Shown: piece after piece, positions 37,237 to 46,017 of the stretch
Numbering within the stretch: position 1 is the stretch's first letter
Layout: every line of letters starts with the position of its first letter
Assembly: GCF_027922005.1 (NCBI RefSeq)
Contig: NZ_BSEV01000026.1
Coordinates: 52,075 to 116,074, forward strand
Direction: 5' to 3'
Length of the DNA: 64,000 bases
DNA from: Streptosporangium carneum
GTDB taxonomy: Bacteria; Actinomycetota; Actinomycetes; Streptosporangiales; Streptosporangiaceae
Translations under genes and position numbers: made by a program
The notes under the pieces: generated by a model
The model's input: only the letters and a program-made list of their open reading frames with translations
What the model was told of the DNA's origin: nothing
Database searches by the model: none

Positions 37237-37887
37237 ATGAGATGGATCCTGGTCGCGGGAGTGATCGCGGCGAACGTCGCCTTCGTCGGGCTCGGGAGTG
37301 CCTTCGGCTATCCGGGGGTGCTGACCCAGCCGTCCGCGCTGGTTCTCGCCAGGTTCGCCGCCGCCCAGGCGGAGATCACCGCCTGGTTCCTGCTGCTGGC
37401 GTTCGGCGCGGGCGCGCTCGTCCCCGCCGCGGTCCTGCTCGGAAGGCGGCTGCCGAACGGCCGGGCCGCCACGCTGTCGGTGCACGTGGGGGTGCTGGCC
37501 GGGACGGTGCAGGTGCTCGGACTGCTCCGCTGGCCGTTCGCCGTCCCAGCCCTGGCGCACGCCGGTGACCGGGGGACGGCGGAGACCGTCTTCGCCGCGC
37601 TCAACGGCTATCTGGGCACCGGGGTGGGAGAGACCCTGGGATACCTGCTCACCGCCGCGTGGACGGTTCTGGTGCTGGCCGCGCTGCCCGGCCCGCCGCG
37701 CTGGCTCGTCGCGCTCGGCGCGGGCTCGGCGCTGGCCATCGCGGCCGGGATGCTCGTGCCGCTCGGGCTGCCGGGGACGGACGCGGTCAACTTCGCCGGT
37801 TATCTCGCCTGGAGCGGCTGGGCGCTGTGCCTGGCACTGCTGCCGGGGCGGTTCACCGCCCTGGGCCCCGCGCCCCGGGCCGCCTGA
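37237..37887 (+). CDS. DUF4386-like integral membrane protein
   Basis: 216 residues with about six to seven hydrophobic segments (ILVAGVIAANVAFVGLGSAF, ITAWFLLLAFGAGALVPAAVLL, TLSVHVGVLAGTVQVLGLL, WTVLVLAALPG, LVALGAGSALAIAAGMLVPLG). The pattern fits DUF4386 proteins of unknown function. Probably repressed by the divergent TetR through the palindrome in the shared promoter region; the function may be stress or solvent related, but nothing shows it. Confidence 0.75.
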   Translation: MRWILVAGVIAANVAFVGLGSAFGYPGVLTQPSALVLARFAAAQAEITAWFLLLAFGAGALVPAAVLLGRRLPNGRAATLSVHVGVLAGTVQVLGLLRWPFAVPALAHAGDRGTAETVFAALNGYLGTGVGETLGYLLTAAWTVLVLAALPGPPRWLVALGAGSALAIAAGMLVPLGLPGTDAVNFAGYLAWSGWALCLALLPGRFTALGPAPRAA

Positions 37888-37974
37888 CCGGCACGCCGCG
37901 AGGAGGCCGGGGCGACAACGGCGTCGGCCCCCGGCGCCCTCGCGGGGCCGGGGGCCGACATGCCGTCGAACAGG

Positions 37975-38319
37975 TCAGGCGCTCTTACGGCGCTGGGCGC
38001 GCAGGATCGCCAGGCGCTCGTTGAGCACCTCCTCCAGGTCCTCGATCGTGCGGCGCTCCAGCAGCATGTCCCAGTGCGTCCGCGGGGGCTTGGCCTTCTT
38101 GGCCTCCGGCAGCTCGCCGTCGACGCGCAGGGCGGTCGCGCCGCACATGCGGCATTCCCAGGTCGCCGGGATCTCGGCCTCCGCGGCGAGCGGAACGTCG
38201 AATCGATGGCCCTTCGGGCAGGTGTAGGACACCTCCTGGCGCGGGGCCAGATCGGTGTTGCGGTCGTTCTCGTAGCTGGTCGCCCCGAGTCGGGTACCGC
38301 GTAGCGCACGCTCGCCCAT
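37975..38319 (-). CDS. rbpA: RNA polymerase-binding protein RbpA
   Basis: 114 residues. RbpA binds RNA polymerase and principal sigma factors in actinobacteria and helps open-complex formation. Family features: MGERALRGTRLGATSYENDRN start, zinc/ribbon-like cysteines in VSYTCPKGHRFDVP and WECRMCGATA, and the sigma-interacting tail RTHWDMLLERRTIEDLEEVLNERLAILR. A sigma-R-type promoter precedes it (38374-38400), as in Streptomyces coelicolor, where rbpA is in the sigma-R regulon. AGGAGG lies 10 nt before the ATG. Confidence 0.95.
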   Translation of the reverse strand: MGERALRGTRLGATSYENDRNTDLAPRQEVSYTCPKGHRFDVPLAAEAEIPATWECRMCGATALRVDGELPEAKKAKPPRTHWDMLLERRTIEDLEEVLNERLAILRAQRRKSA

Positions 38320-38373
38320 GTCTCAATGCCTCCTGAGGGCCCCGTCGTGAGGGGTTCGTCTCCCACGGCGTAC

Positions 38374-38400
38374 AACGCTTGATACCGTGTGTGGATTCCC
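38374..38400 (-). promoter_or_regulatory. Sigma-R (oxidative/thiol stress) promoter of rbpA
   Basis: On the minus strand, GGGAAT (38400-38395) and GTT (38376-38374) are separated by exactly 18 bases, the GGAAT-N18-GTT consensus of sigma-R/SigH. It lies about 55 bp upstream of the rbpA ATG. Confidence 0.75.
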
Positions 38401-38476
38401 ACACATGACGTGATCCAATCGCGCCTTCTTGACCCGGTCTGCGGCGAGGCGTCTTTCGAGGGCCCGGCGAGGGGGC

Positions 38477-39832
38477 TCAGATGCGTTCCGGCACCGGGTT
38501 GCCCGCCGCCCTGATGGCCTTGGGCAGGTTCACCGCGGCGAGCATGACCAGCCCGAGCAGGAAGAACGCCAGCAGCGAGAGGATGCCGAGCCGGTAGCTG
38601 TCGGTCAGCTGGAGGGCCAGGGCCAGGGTGAAGGATCCGAGGAACGTCGAACCCTTGTCGCTGATCTCGTACAGGCTGTAGTACTCCGCCTCCTTGCCCG
38701 CCGGGATCACGTGGGAGAACAGCGAACGCGACAGCGCCTGGGTGCCGCCCATCACGATCGCGATGGCGAACGCGAGCGCGAAGAACGGCAACGCCGAGCC
38801 CCTCGGCAGGAAGTAGGCCACGCCGACCACGGCCATCCAGGCGACCAGCGCGGTCATCACGACGCGTTTCGCCCCGTAGACGGCGGCGATCCTGCCGAGC
38901 AGCAGCGCGCCGCCGAAGGCGACGAACTGCACCATCAGGATCGCCGCGATGCGCGTCGTCTGGCTCAGCCCCAGCTCCTGGTCGGCGTAGGTGGCCGAGA
39001 ACGAGATGACCGTCTGCACGCCGTCGTTGTAGATCAGGTAGGCGACCAGGAAGGCCAGCGTCAGCGGGCGGCGGCGCAGGTCCGCGATGGTGTGGGCCAG
39101 CTGCCTGAGGCTTCCGGTCACGGCCTGGCCCGCCCTCTCGGCGCCCGGGGCCAGGGCGCGCCGGTTGCGCAGCCGCAGCATCGGGATGATCGTGAACCCG
39201 GCCCACCACAGACCCGCCGAGGACAGGCAGATGCGCACGGCGTCGCCCTCGGAGACGCCGAGGGTCTCGTGGCCGAGGAAGAGGGCGAGGTTGAGGGCCA
39301 GCAGCAGGCCGCCGCCGAGATAGCCGAAGCCCCACCCCCGGGCGGAGACCCGGTCGCGGTCGTCGGCCGAGGAGATCTCGGGCAGGAACGAGTTGTAGAT
39401 GACGAGCGCCGCGGCGTACCCCAGGTTGGCGACGACGAACAGCGCCCCGCCCAGCAGGTAACCGCCGTCGGAGACGAACCACAGGCAGATCGTGGCCCCG
39501 GCGCCGATGTAGGCGAACAGGCCCATGAGCTCCTTCTTGCGCCCCGTGTGGTCGGCCAGGGCCCCGGCGAGGGGCATCACGACGATCTGCAGGACGGCGG
39601 CGACGCCCACCACGAGGGAGTAGTAGGCGCTGGGACGCACGTCGAACCAGAGCACCTCCACGTACGGCCCGCCCCGCGCCGCCGTCTCGGCGATCGTCGT
39701 CAGGTAGGGGCCGAGGAAGACCGTCAGGACGGTCGAGTTGAAGGCGGAGGTCGCCCAGTCGTAGAAGTACCAGCCGCGTTGCTCGCGGCGGCGGGTGTGG
39801 GGGGATTCCTCGACGACCTGGTCGGAGGTCAT
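38477..39832 (-). CDS. MFS transporter, UMF1/Atg22-like
   Basis: 451 residues with about twelve hydrophobic segments. WYFYDWATSAFNSTVLTVFLGPYL and ADHTGRKKELMGLFAYIGAG match the UMF1 (Atg22-like) branch of the MFS, and SLFSHVIPAGKEAEYYSLYEISDKGSTFLGS is its family-specific loop. The substrate is unknown; some members move nutrients or amino acids. It starts just after the glycerophosphodiesterase gene on the same strand (122 bp gap). Confidence 0.85.
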   Translation of the reverse strand: MTSDQVVEESPHTRRREQRGWYFYDWATSAFNSTVLTVFLGPYLTTIAETAARGGPYVEVLWFDVRPSAYYSLVVGVAAVLQIVVMPLAGALADHTGRKKELMGLFAYIGAGATICLWFVSDGGYLLGGALFVVANLGYAAALVIYNSFLPEISSADDRDRVSARGWGFGYLGGGLLLALNLALFLGHETLGVSEGDAVRICLSSAGLWWAGFTIIPMLRLRNRRALAPGAERAGQAVTGSLRQLAHTIADLRRRPLTLAFLVAYLIYNDGVQTVISFSATYADQELGLSQTTRIAAILMVQFVAFGGALLLGRIAAVYGAKRVVMTALVAWMAVVGVAYFLPRGSALPFFALAFAIAIVMGGTQALSRSLFSHVIPAGKEAEYYSLYEISDKGSTFLGSFTLALALQLTDSYRLGILSLLAFFLLGLVMLAAVNLPKAIRAAGNPVPERI

Positions 39833-39901
39833 GGGCGTTCCTCGGTTCGCTGGGGAAGGAGGGGGTGGCCGGGAGCGGCCGGAGGCTCGGCGACGGGGAG
39901 C

Positions 39902-39931
39902 CGGGAGACGGGGATTCGGGAGACGGGGATT
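39902..39931 (-). repeat. 15-bp tandem repeat (two copies)
   Basis: CGGGAGACGGGGATT occurs twice in direct succession in the gap between the MFS gene and the phosphodiesterase gene. Confidence 0.8.
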
Positions 39932-39953
39932 CGGGGCCGTCGGTTCGAAGGGG

Positions 39954-40751
39954 TCAGGCGGCGAGGCCGCCGGGATGCCACTGGCCGCGTTTCTCCAGCA
40001 CCTCGCGAAGGCCGGAGATGTTGTCGGTCATCACACCGTCCACGCCCAGGTCGAGCAGGCGTTCCATCTCCCGGACGTCGTTGACGGTCCACACGTGGAG
40101 CTGCATGCCGAGGGCGTGCGCCGTGCGGACCAGCGCGGGGGTGGTGATCCGCAGCCCGCGGAAGCCCAGCGGGACCTGCGCGCACGGCACTCCGGCGCGG
40201 GCCAGGCGGACGAGCAGGCGGCCGTAGCCCGAGGTGGTCGCCGCGGCGCGCAGCGCCGCGACGCCGCGCGGCCCCAGTGAGGAGCACACCGGCCTGCCGA
40301 TCGCGGCGCGGGCGCGGGCCAGCCGCTCGTCGGAGAAGGACGTCAGGCAGATCCTGTCGTAGGCGTTGGTCCGCCTGACCGCCTCGGCCAGCGGCACGAC
40401 GGCGGAGGCCTCCTTGACGTCGATGTTGAAGCGCGCCTGCGGCCATGACCCCAGCAGGTCGTCCATGAGCGGGATCTCGTCGACGCCGTCGATCCGCGCC
40501 TGACGCACCAGGCGGTACGGCAGGTCGGAGATCCGGCCCCGGCGGTCGGTCACCCGGTCCAGGGTGTGGTCGTGGAAGGCCAGCAGCACCCCGTCCGCGG
40601 TGGCGTGCGCGTCGGTCTCCAGGTAGGTGTATCCGAGCTCGACGGCGCGGGCGAACGCGGCATGGGTGTTCTCCCGGCCCTCGGCGGCTCCGCCCCGGTG
40701 GGCGAAGGCGAGCGGGCCGGGATGGTCGAGAAAGGCGTAACGGGGCTGCAC
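39954..40751 (-). CDS. Glycerophosphodiester phosphodiesterase family protein
   Basis: 265 residues, GTG start with no obvious Shine-Dalgarno. GDPD blocks: LAFAHRGGAAEGRENTHAAF (catalytic His and Glu), ETDAHATADGVLLAFHDHTLDR (metal Asp and second catalytic His), FNIDVKE and WTVNDVREMERLLDLGVDGVMTDN. No signal peptide, so cytosolic. It hydrolyses glycerophosphodiesters to sn-glycerol 3-phosphate and an alcohol; the exact substrate is unknown. Confidence 0.92.
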   Translation of the reverse strand: MQPRYAFLDHPGPLAFAHRGGAAEGRENTHAAFARAVELGYTYLETDAHATADGVLLAFHDHTLDRVTDRRGRISDLPYRLVRQARIDGVDEIPLMDDLLGSWPQARFNIDVKEASAVVPLAEAVRRTNAYDRICLTSFSDERLARARAAIGRPVCSSLGPRGVAALRAAATTSGYGRLLVRLARAGVPCAQVPLGFRGLRITTPALVRTAHALGMQLHVWTVNDVREMERLLDLGVDGVMTDNISGLREVLEKRGQWHPGGLAA

Positions 40752-40831
40752 GTGCAGGAGTATGCCCGGTGTGAGCGCGGCCCGTCATCGCGGCGGGGTG
40801 AACGTTTGGGTCACGGGCCGCCAAGCCGTCC

Positions 40832-41425
40832 TCACTCCCGCCCGGCGACCTCCTCCGCCGTCCCTTCGGCCGTCGCCGTCGTTCCCAGGGCGGACCACTC
40901 CTGGCGGCGGGCCTCGGCCACCACGATCGCGGTCGCGACCGCCACGTTGAACGAGCCGACCCTGCCGACCTGGGGGATGTAGCAGACGGCGTCCACGGCC
41001 TCCAGCAGCGCGGGGGAGCAGCCGTGGTCCTCGCTGCCCACGACCAGGCACACGTCGCCGCCGAGCTTCGCCTCGTGCAGCGGGACCGCGTCCCCGGTCA
41101 GTTCGACCGCGACCACGGTGAAACCGTCCTGCCTGGCGGCGCGCACGGCCTCGACCACGGGGACGGGCTCCTCCCAGGCGACCAGGCGGTCGGTGCCCAG
41201 CGCGGTCTTCTGCGCCTTGGGGTTGGTCGGAGGAGTCGCGTTGCCGGCCAGCCAGATCCGCTCGACGCCGAAGGCGGCGGCCGTACGGAAGATGGAGCCG
41301 ATGTTGAACGGGCCGGTCACCGACTCCACGATCAGGGCGAGCCGCCCCTCGGTGTTCCTGCGCCAGGTGCGGTTGAGCCGCTTGACGTCGGTCGGCCGCA
41401 GCTGTCTGCGCGGGTTGGCGGTCAT
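40832..41425 (-). CDS. TrmH/SpoU-family RNA methyltransferase
   Basis: 197 residues of SPOUT fold: GPFNIGSIFRTAAAFGVERIWL (motif 1), CLVVGSEDHGCSPALLEAVD (motif 2, NxGxE-type variant) and CYIPQVGRVGSFNVAVATAI (motif 3, the knotted SAM site). Likely 2'-O-methylation of tRNA or rRNA, with TrmH-type tRNA Gm18 a reasonable guess from length. ATG start. Confidence 0.9.
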   Translation of the reverse strand: MTANPRRQLRPTDVKRLNRTWRRNTEGRLALIVESVTGPFNIGSIFRTAAAFGVERIWLAGNATPPTNPKAQKTALGTDRLVAWEEPVPVVEAVRAARQDGFTVVAVELTGDAVPLHEAKLGGDVCLVVGSEDHGCSPALLEAVDAVCYIPQVGRVGSFNVAVATAIVVAEARRQEWSALGTTATAEGTAEEVAGRE

Positions 41426-41530
41426 CGCTCGTTCACCGTTCCTCGTTCGTCGCTTGTTCGTCGCGTTCCCGCTCCCGGTCCGCGGGGCGGGAGCCGTGTG
41501 CCGGGGCCGCGGGCCCGTTCACCGGCGGGC

Positions 41531-42160
41531 TCACCGGTCCTGGTCCGCGGCGCGGGCGCCGACCTCGAGGATCCGGTACGAGGACCGGGAGGCGGCGCGG
41601 TCCGCGGGCCAGCCCTGCTCGTTCAGCCAGCGTTGCAGGGAGTCGGATCCCAGGTGCTTCTGGACCACCAGGTAGGCGACGCCGTCCGGGGTGAGCCGCG
41701 ACAGCCAGCGGGTCAGCATCTCGTGCATCGCGGCCTTGCCGATGCGGATCGCCGGGTTCGACCAGATGGCGGAGAAGCGGACCTCGGACGGCACCTCGTC
41801 GACATGCACTGACCTTACTTTGTCAAGGGCGGCGGCCCTGGCGTTCCTGGCGCACAGCTCGACCGACCTGCGGTTGACGTCCACCGCCCACACGGTCGCA
41901 CGGGGGGCGCGCGAGGCCATCGTCAGCGCGATCGGCCCGTAGCCGCAGCCCAGGTCCAGCAGGTCGCCCTCCGCGGGGGGAGGCGGGACGCTCTCCAGCA
42001 GGATCCGGGTGCCCTGGTCGACCCGTTCGGGGGAGAAGACCCCGCTGTCGGTCTCCAGCCTCAGGTGAAGGTCGGGGAGCACGAGCGTGACCGAGCCGGG
42101 ACGGCTGGCGGTCTCGGGACGCTCCTCGAAGTAGTGTGCCACGTCGTAGAACGTTACCAA
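41531..42160 (-). CDS. RsmC/RlmG-like class I methyltransferase
   Basis: About 209 residues. The SAM site is GDLLDLGCGYGPIALTMASRAP, and SAIWSNPAIRIGKAAMHEML has the NPPxR-like motif changed to NPAIR. HYFEERPETASRPGSVTLVLPDLHLRLETDSGVFSPERVDQGT is typical of the actinobacterial family annotated as 16S G1207 methylase-like. I used the TTG at 42160, 15 bp after the upstream stop, because no better start occurs; a GTG at 42142 is the other option. Neither has a good Shine-Dalgarno, so the start is uncertain. Confidence 0.82.
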   Translation of the reverse strand: MVTFYDVAHYFEERPETASRPGSVTLVLPDLHLRLETDSGVFSPERVDQGTRILLESVPPPPAEGDLLDLGCGYGPIALTMASRAPRATVWAVDVNRRSVELCARNARAAALDKVRSVHVDEVPSEVRFSAIWSNPAIRIGKAAMHEMLTRWLSRLTPDGVAYLVVQKHLGSDSLQRWLNEQGWPADRAASRSSYRILEVGARAADQDR

Positions 42161-42174
42161 CGGCGGAGAGCGGC

Positions 42175-43122
42175 TCAGGGCAGTCGCGACCCCAGCAGCC
42201 CCGCGGCCGAGGCGACCAGCAACCCGGTCACGATCGCCGCGACGACGAACCACTGGCTGATCTCCTGGTTGACCGTCCGGTAGCCGAGCGAGGTGCCGAT
42301 CTGCTCGTAGACCTCCCGCAGCTGGCTGCCGGACTCCGCCTCGTAGGCCCTGCCCGAGGTGCCGTCCGACAGGGTCTGCAGGGTGGCCTTGTTGACCGGC
42401 ACGTTCACGTCGCGGCCGTCGATCGAGACCGTGCCCTCCTGGGTGCCGTAGGCGATCGTGGAGACCGGCACGCGCGCGTTCGTCGCCGCCTCGATCGCCT
42501 CCGTCACCGACCGGCCCGAGGTGTTGTCGCCGTCGGACAGCAGCACGATCGCGGCGGGCGGCGGGTCGGTGACCGCCTGCTGGTCGAAGGAGCGGACGGA
42601 GTCGATCGAGCTGAACACCGCCTCGCCTATGGCGGTGCCCGCCCTGGTGGTCAGGTTGCCGAGCGAGGTGGCCACCGCCTGGTGGTCGGTGGTCGGGGAG
42701 ACCACGACGGAGGCCGAGCGGGCGAAGGCGACCACGCCGACGTTGAAGCGCTCCGGCAGGTCCCCGACGAACTTCTGGGCCGCCTCCTTGGCGGCGGTCA
42801 GCCTGTTCGGCGGGACGTCCGAGGCCTCCATCGACAGCGAGACGTCCAGGGCGATGATGATCGTCGCGCGGTCGCGCGGAACCCGCACCGAGTCGGCGGG
42901 GCGCGCCGCGCCGATGACCAGCAGGCTCATCATCAGCAGGAACAGCACCGGGGCCACGTGCCTGCGCCAGTCGGGTCCCGAGGGGGCGACCAGCGTCAGC
43001 AGCGGCAGGTTGGTGAAGCGCACCGCGTAGCGCCGCCGGGCGAACTGGGCGGCCACGTAGCCCGCGACGGCCAGCGCGAGCACGGCGAACAGCCACAGCC
43101 ACGCCGGTGAGAGAAAGGTCAT
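42175..43122 (-). CDS. BatA-like VWA-domain membrane protein
   Basis: 315 residues. Two N-terminal hydrophobic segments (PAWLWLFAVLALAVAGYVAA and VAPVLFLLMMSLLVIGAARP), a von Willebrand A domain with a MIDAS in IIIALDVSLSMEAS, and a C-terminal hydrophobic segment (WFVVAAIVTGLLVASAAGLL). Extracytoplasmic or membrane-apposed domain, as in Bat proteins. Third gene of the MoxR-DUF58-VWA operon; ATG overlaps the upstream stop (4 bp). Confidence 0.9.
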   Translation of the reverse strand: MTFLSPAWLWLFAVLALAVAGYVAAQFARRRYAVRFTNLPLLTLVAPSGPDWRRHVAPVLFLLMMSLLVIGAARPADSVRVPRDRATIIIALDVSLSMEASDVPPNRLTAAKEAAQKFVGDLPERFNVGVVAFARSASVVVSPTTDHQAVATSLGNLTTRAGTAIGEAVFSSIDSVRSFDQQAVTDPPPAAIVLLSDGDNTSGRSVTEAIEAATNARVPVSTIAYGTQEGTVSIDGRDVNVPVNKATLQTLSDGTSGRAYEAESGSQLREVYEQIGTSLGYRTVNQEISQWFVVAAIVTGLLVASAAGLLGSRLP

Positions 43123-44078
43123 CGGGCCACTCCTGACGAGGGAGGCCGGTGGGCCAGGTGCGCCATGCGCCGCTGCCGCAGGACGAACTGCGCGATGTCC
43201 GCGATCCAGTCGCGGTCGGTGCGCAGCACCAGGTGCGCGACGCCGCAGCGGCGCAGCGCGATCCGGGTCGTCGCCCGCTGCTCGGCGGCGGCGCGCGCGT
43301 AGTCCGCGCGCACCTTCGCGGTCAGTCTGATCCTGCGGTCGCGGCCCGACTCGGGGTCGGTCAGGGTGACCAGGCCGACCGGCGGCAGCTCCAGCTCGCG
43401 CGGGTCGATCACCTCGATGGCCAGCACCTGGTGCCGGGCGGCCAGACGACGGATCGGCCGCTCCCAGGGCAGCTCCACGTCCGGGTCGAGGGTCGGCTCC
43501 GCGTCCAGGAAGTCGGAGACGACCACCCGCAGGCCACGTCGCCGCCGCGCGGCGGCGAGCACCTCGATCGCCTCGGCCAGGTCGGGGGCGTCCGCGACGG
43601 GACGGCCCCTGGGGGCGTCCATCAGCGAGTGCAGCAGGCCGTAGAGCGCGGGTCTGCCGCCCCTGGCGGGCATCCGGTGGATGTACTCGTCGTGCAGGAC
43701 GTAGGCGCCGAACCGGTTGCCGATCCGGCCCGTCAGGAAACCGACCGCGCCGATCGCGGCCACCACCAGGTCTCGCTTCTCCATCCCGGCCGTGCCGAAG
43801 TCCATGCTCGGCGACAGGTCGGCCAGCGCCCAGGTCTCCAGCTCGCGGTCGGCGATCAGGTCCCGCACGTGCGGGACGGTCGTGCGGGCGGTCACCGCCC
43901 AGTCCATCCTGCGGATGTCGTCCTCGCCGGGGACGTAGACCCGGCTGTCGCCGAACTCGCTGCCGGGGCCGGGCAGGAGTCCCTGGTACGAGCCGTGCAG
44001 CAGCCCGTCGAGGCGCTTGACGATCGTCAGCTCGAGTCGGCGCAGGGCCTGCTCGGAGGCGGTCATGACGCCCGTCAC
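43119..44078 (-). CDS. DUF58 (VWA-like) protein
   Basis: About 319 residues. Start is the GTG at 44078, overlapping the MoxR stop (GTGA), with AGGGA seven bases before it. DUF58 core GPGSEFGDSRVYVPGEDDIRRMDWAVTART and WALADLSPSMDFG (DxS-type pseudo-MIDAS). These proteins partner MoxR AAA ATPases and are implicated in periplasmic assembly or stress functions. The preceding ATPase and the next VWA gene complete the module. Confidence 0.92.
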   Translation of the reverse strand: MTGVMTASEQALRRLELTIVKRLDGLLHGSYQGLLPGPGSEFGDSRVYVPGEDDIRRMDWAVTARTTVPHVRDLIADRELETWALADLSPSMDFGTAGMEKRDLVVAAIGAVGFLTGRIGNRFGAYVLHDEYIHRMPARGGRPALYGLLHSLMDAPRGRPVADAPDLAEAIEVLAAARRRRGLRVVVSDFLDAEPTLDPDVELPWERPIRRLAARHQVLAIEVIDPRELELPPVGLVTLTDPESGRDRRIRLTAKVRADYARAAAEQRATTRIALRRCGVAHLVLRTDRDWIADIAQFVLRQRRMAHLAHRPPSSGVAR

Positions 44079-45079
44079 CGGGGTCCCTGGTTCCACACGA
44101 CCAGCGGCGGCGGCACGACGGCCAGCACCTGCCTGACCACGTCCTCGGGGTTCACGCCGTCGGCCAGCGCGTCGAAGGTGAGCATCAGCCGGTGGGACAT
44201 CACGTCGACGGCCACATCGCGGATGTCGTCGGGAAGCAGGTAGTCGCGGCCCCGCAGCAGGGCCAGGCCCCGTCCCGCGGCGACCAGGCCGAGCGTCGCC
44301 CTGGGACTGACCCCGATCTCGATGTTCTCCTCCAGCTCCGCCAGGCCGTACTCGGCGGGGGAGCGGGTGGCCATCACCAGCCGCACCACGTAGTCGGCGA
44401 CCAGCTGGTGCACGGAGACCTGGTCGGCCGCCGCCTGCAGCGCGGTGAGCCGCGCCGGGTCGAGCACGGACCTGGGGACCGGGGGGGTCACGCTCATCCG
44501 GTGGAGGATCTCCAGTTCCTCATGGGCGCTGGGATGGGTGACGCGGACCCTGAACAGGAACCGGTCGCGCTGGACCTCGGGAAGGGGGTAGACGCCCTCG
44601 GACTCGATGGGGTTCTGGGTGGCCAGCACGATGAACGGCTTCGGCAGCGGATGCGTCTGCCCGGCCAGCGTCACCTGGCGCTCGGCCATGACCTCGAGCA
44701 GCGCCGACTGCACCTTGGCAGGGGCGCGGTTGATCTCGTCGGCGAGCAGGAAGTTGACGAAGACCGGTCCGAGCTCGACGTCGAAGGCCTCGCGGGAGGG
44801 GTGGTAGACCCGGGTTCCCACGATGTCGCTGGGGACGAGGTCCGGAGTGAACTGGATGCGGGCGAAGTCGCCGCCGACCACGGTGGCCAGCGTCGAGGCC
44901 GCCAGGGTCTTGGCGACGCCCGGCACGCCCTCCAGCAGGCAGTGACCGCGCGCGAGTAGCGCCACCAGCAGCCGCTCCACCATGTGTTCCTGGCCCACGA
45001 TGACCCGCCGGACCTCGGCCAAAGCCTCGCGCAGCAGTCCGGTGTCGATCTCGCTCGGCAGTTCTTCGGCGACGGTCAT
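44075..45079 (-). CDS. MoxR-family AAA+ ATPase
   Basis: About 334 residues from the ATG at 45079 (the frame is open to 45196). Walker A is in LLEGVPGVAKTLAASTLA, Walker B LLADEINRAPAKVQSALLEVM, sensor 1 in IVLATQNPIESEGVYPLPEVQRDRF, and the arginine finger region in AEYGLAELEENIEIGVSPRA is typical of MoxR. It probably acts as a chaperone for the DUF58/VWA proteins encoded next. Divergent from the membrane pseudokinase-like gene. Confidence 0.93.
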   Translation of the reverse strand: MTVAEELPSEIDTGLLREALAEVRRVIVGQEHMVERLLVALLARGHCLLEGVPGVAKTLAASTLATVVGGDFARIQFTPDLVPSDIVGTRVYHPSREAFDVELGPVFVNFLLADEINRAPAKVQSALLEVMAERQVTLAGQTHPLPKPFIVLATQNPIESEGVYPLPEVQRDRFLFRVRVTHPSAHEELEILHRMSVTPPVPRSVLDPARLTALQAAADQVSVHQLVADYVVRLVMATRSPAEYGLAELEENIEIGVSPRATLGLVAAGRGLALLRGRDYLLPDDIRDVAVDVMSHRLMLTFDALADGVNPEDVVRQVLAVVPPPLVVWNQGPR

Positions 45080-45194
45080 GTTGACATTCCACCAAATGAA
45101 GTGCCGGGTCGCACGGCTGGTCGGGTGCCCATTTCCTGTTCGTACCCACAACGACGGCCGAGCGGACGAGGCGTGATCCCCCTTGTGTGCTTTC

Positions 45195-45959
45195 ATGGCA
45201 GGCGTGGCCAGTCCGCTCGAGTACGGTGACCCGCCCCAGCTGGGGCCCTACGTCCTGCAGGCCCGCCTGAGGGTGGGCCCCGCCGGGCTGGTCTACCTCG
45301 GGCAGGGGGCCGACGGCAGGGCCGTCTCGGTCGCGGTGCTCACCAGGGGCGCCGCGCTCGACCCCGCCGCCCGCGACCGGTTCGTCACCGGGATCCGCGA
45401 GGCGGCCGCCAGCCGTTCCGGGGTGCGGGGCTGGATGGCCAGGGCGGCACGCGGCCGCACCGCGGTGGCGGACGCGATGCCGCAGGTGCTGGCCATGAAC
45501 GGCGGGAGCGCGCCGTGGGTGGCCACGCCGTATGAGCCGGACAGGGCGGGGGCCGAGCGGTTCCTCGAGCCGGTGCTGGTGCGCGGCACGCTGATCGGCG
45601 AGCGGCACGGCCCCGACTTCGCGCCGCACTGGATCCGCGACCGCCTGCCGGCGCTGCCCGCCCCGCCGAAGGCCGCGCCGCCGGCCGTGGAGACCCGCCG
45701 CTCGGTGATCCTCGCCGGCGCGGCGCTCACCGTGCTGCTGGTGCTGCTGGCCGTGATGCTCTGGCTGCTGTTGCCCAGGGGCGAGGAGGAGACGCCGCCG
45801 CCGAGGCCGTTGCCGCAGACGACGTTCGTGCCGACCCCGCCGCCGGTCCCCGCGACCTCGGAGCCGGGGCGGCCGTCCCCCTCGCCGTCCCCCTCGGAGA
45901 GCGGCACGGGCACCCCGGGGCCGCGCCAGGGCGACGAGGACGACGGCGCGCCCATCTGA
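45195..45959 (+). CDS. Membrane protein with a degenerate Ser/Thr-kinase N-lobe
   Basis: About 254 residues. GPYVLQARLRVGPAGLVYLGQGADGRAVSVAVL resembles the glycine loop and strands 1-3 of actinobacterial STPKs (YRLxxRLGxGGxGxVYLGRxxxGxxVAVK), but the ATP-binding glycines and the VAxK lysine are lost, and no catalytic HRD or DFG block exists. One transmembrane helix follows (VILAGAALTVLLVLLAVMLWLLL), then a Pro/Ser/Thr-rich tail. ATG at 45195; an in-frame GTG at 45183 is possible. Divergent from the MoxR operon; no function known. Confidence 0.75.
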   Translation: MAGVASPLEYGDPPQLGPYVLQARLRVGPAGLVYLGQGADGRAVSVAVLTRGAALDPAARDRFVTGIREAAASRSGVRGWMARAARGRTAVADAMPQVLAMNGGSAPWVATPYEPDRAGAERFLEPVLVRGTLIGERHGPDFAPHWIRDRLPALPAPPKAAPPAVETRRSVILAGAALTVLLVLLAVMLWLLLPRGEEETPPPRPLPQTTFVPTPPPVPATSEPGRPSPSPSPSESGTGTPGPRQGDEDDGAPI

Positions 45960-46017
45960 CCCGCCGTCCCGGCGATCCTCCGCCTGACCGTCGGCGGGCC
46001 GTCGGTGGACGGCGGTC

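Noticed and set aside
41454..41470. TCGTCGC-type imperfect repeats before the methyltransferase
   Set aside because: Short imperfect repetition near gene ends (CGTTCGTCGCTTGTTCGTCG) of the kind expected by chance in GC-rich DNA.
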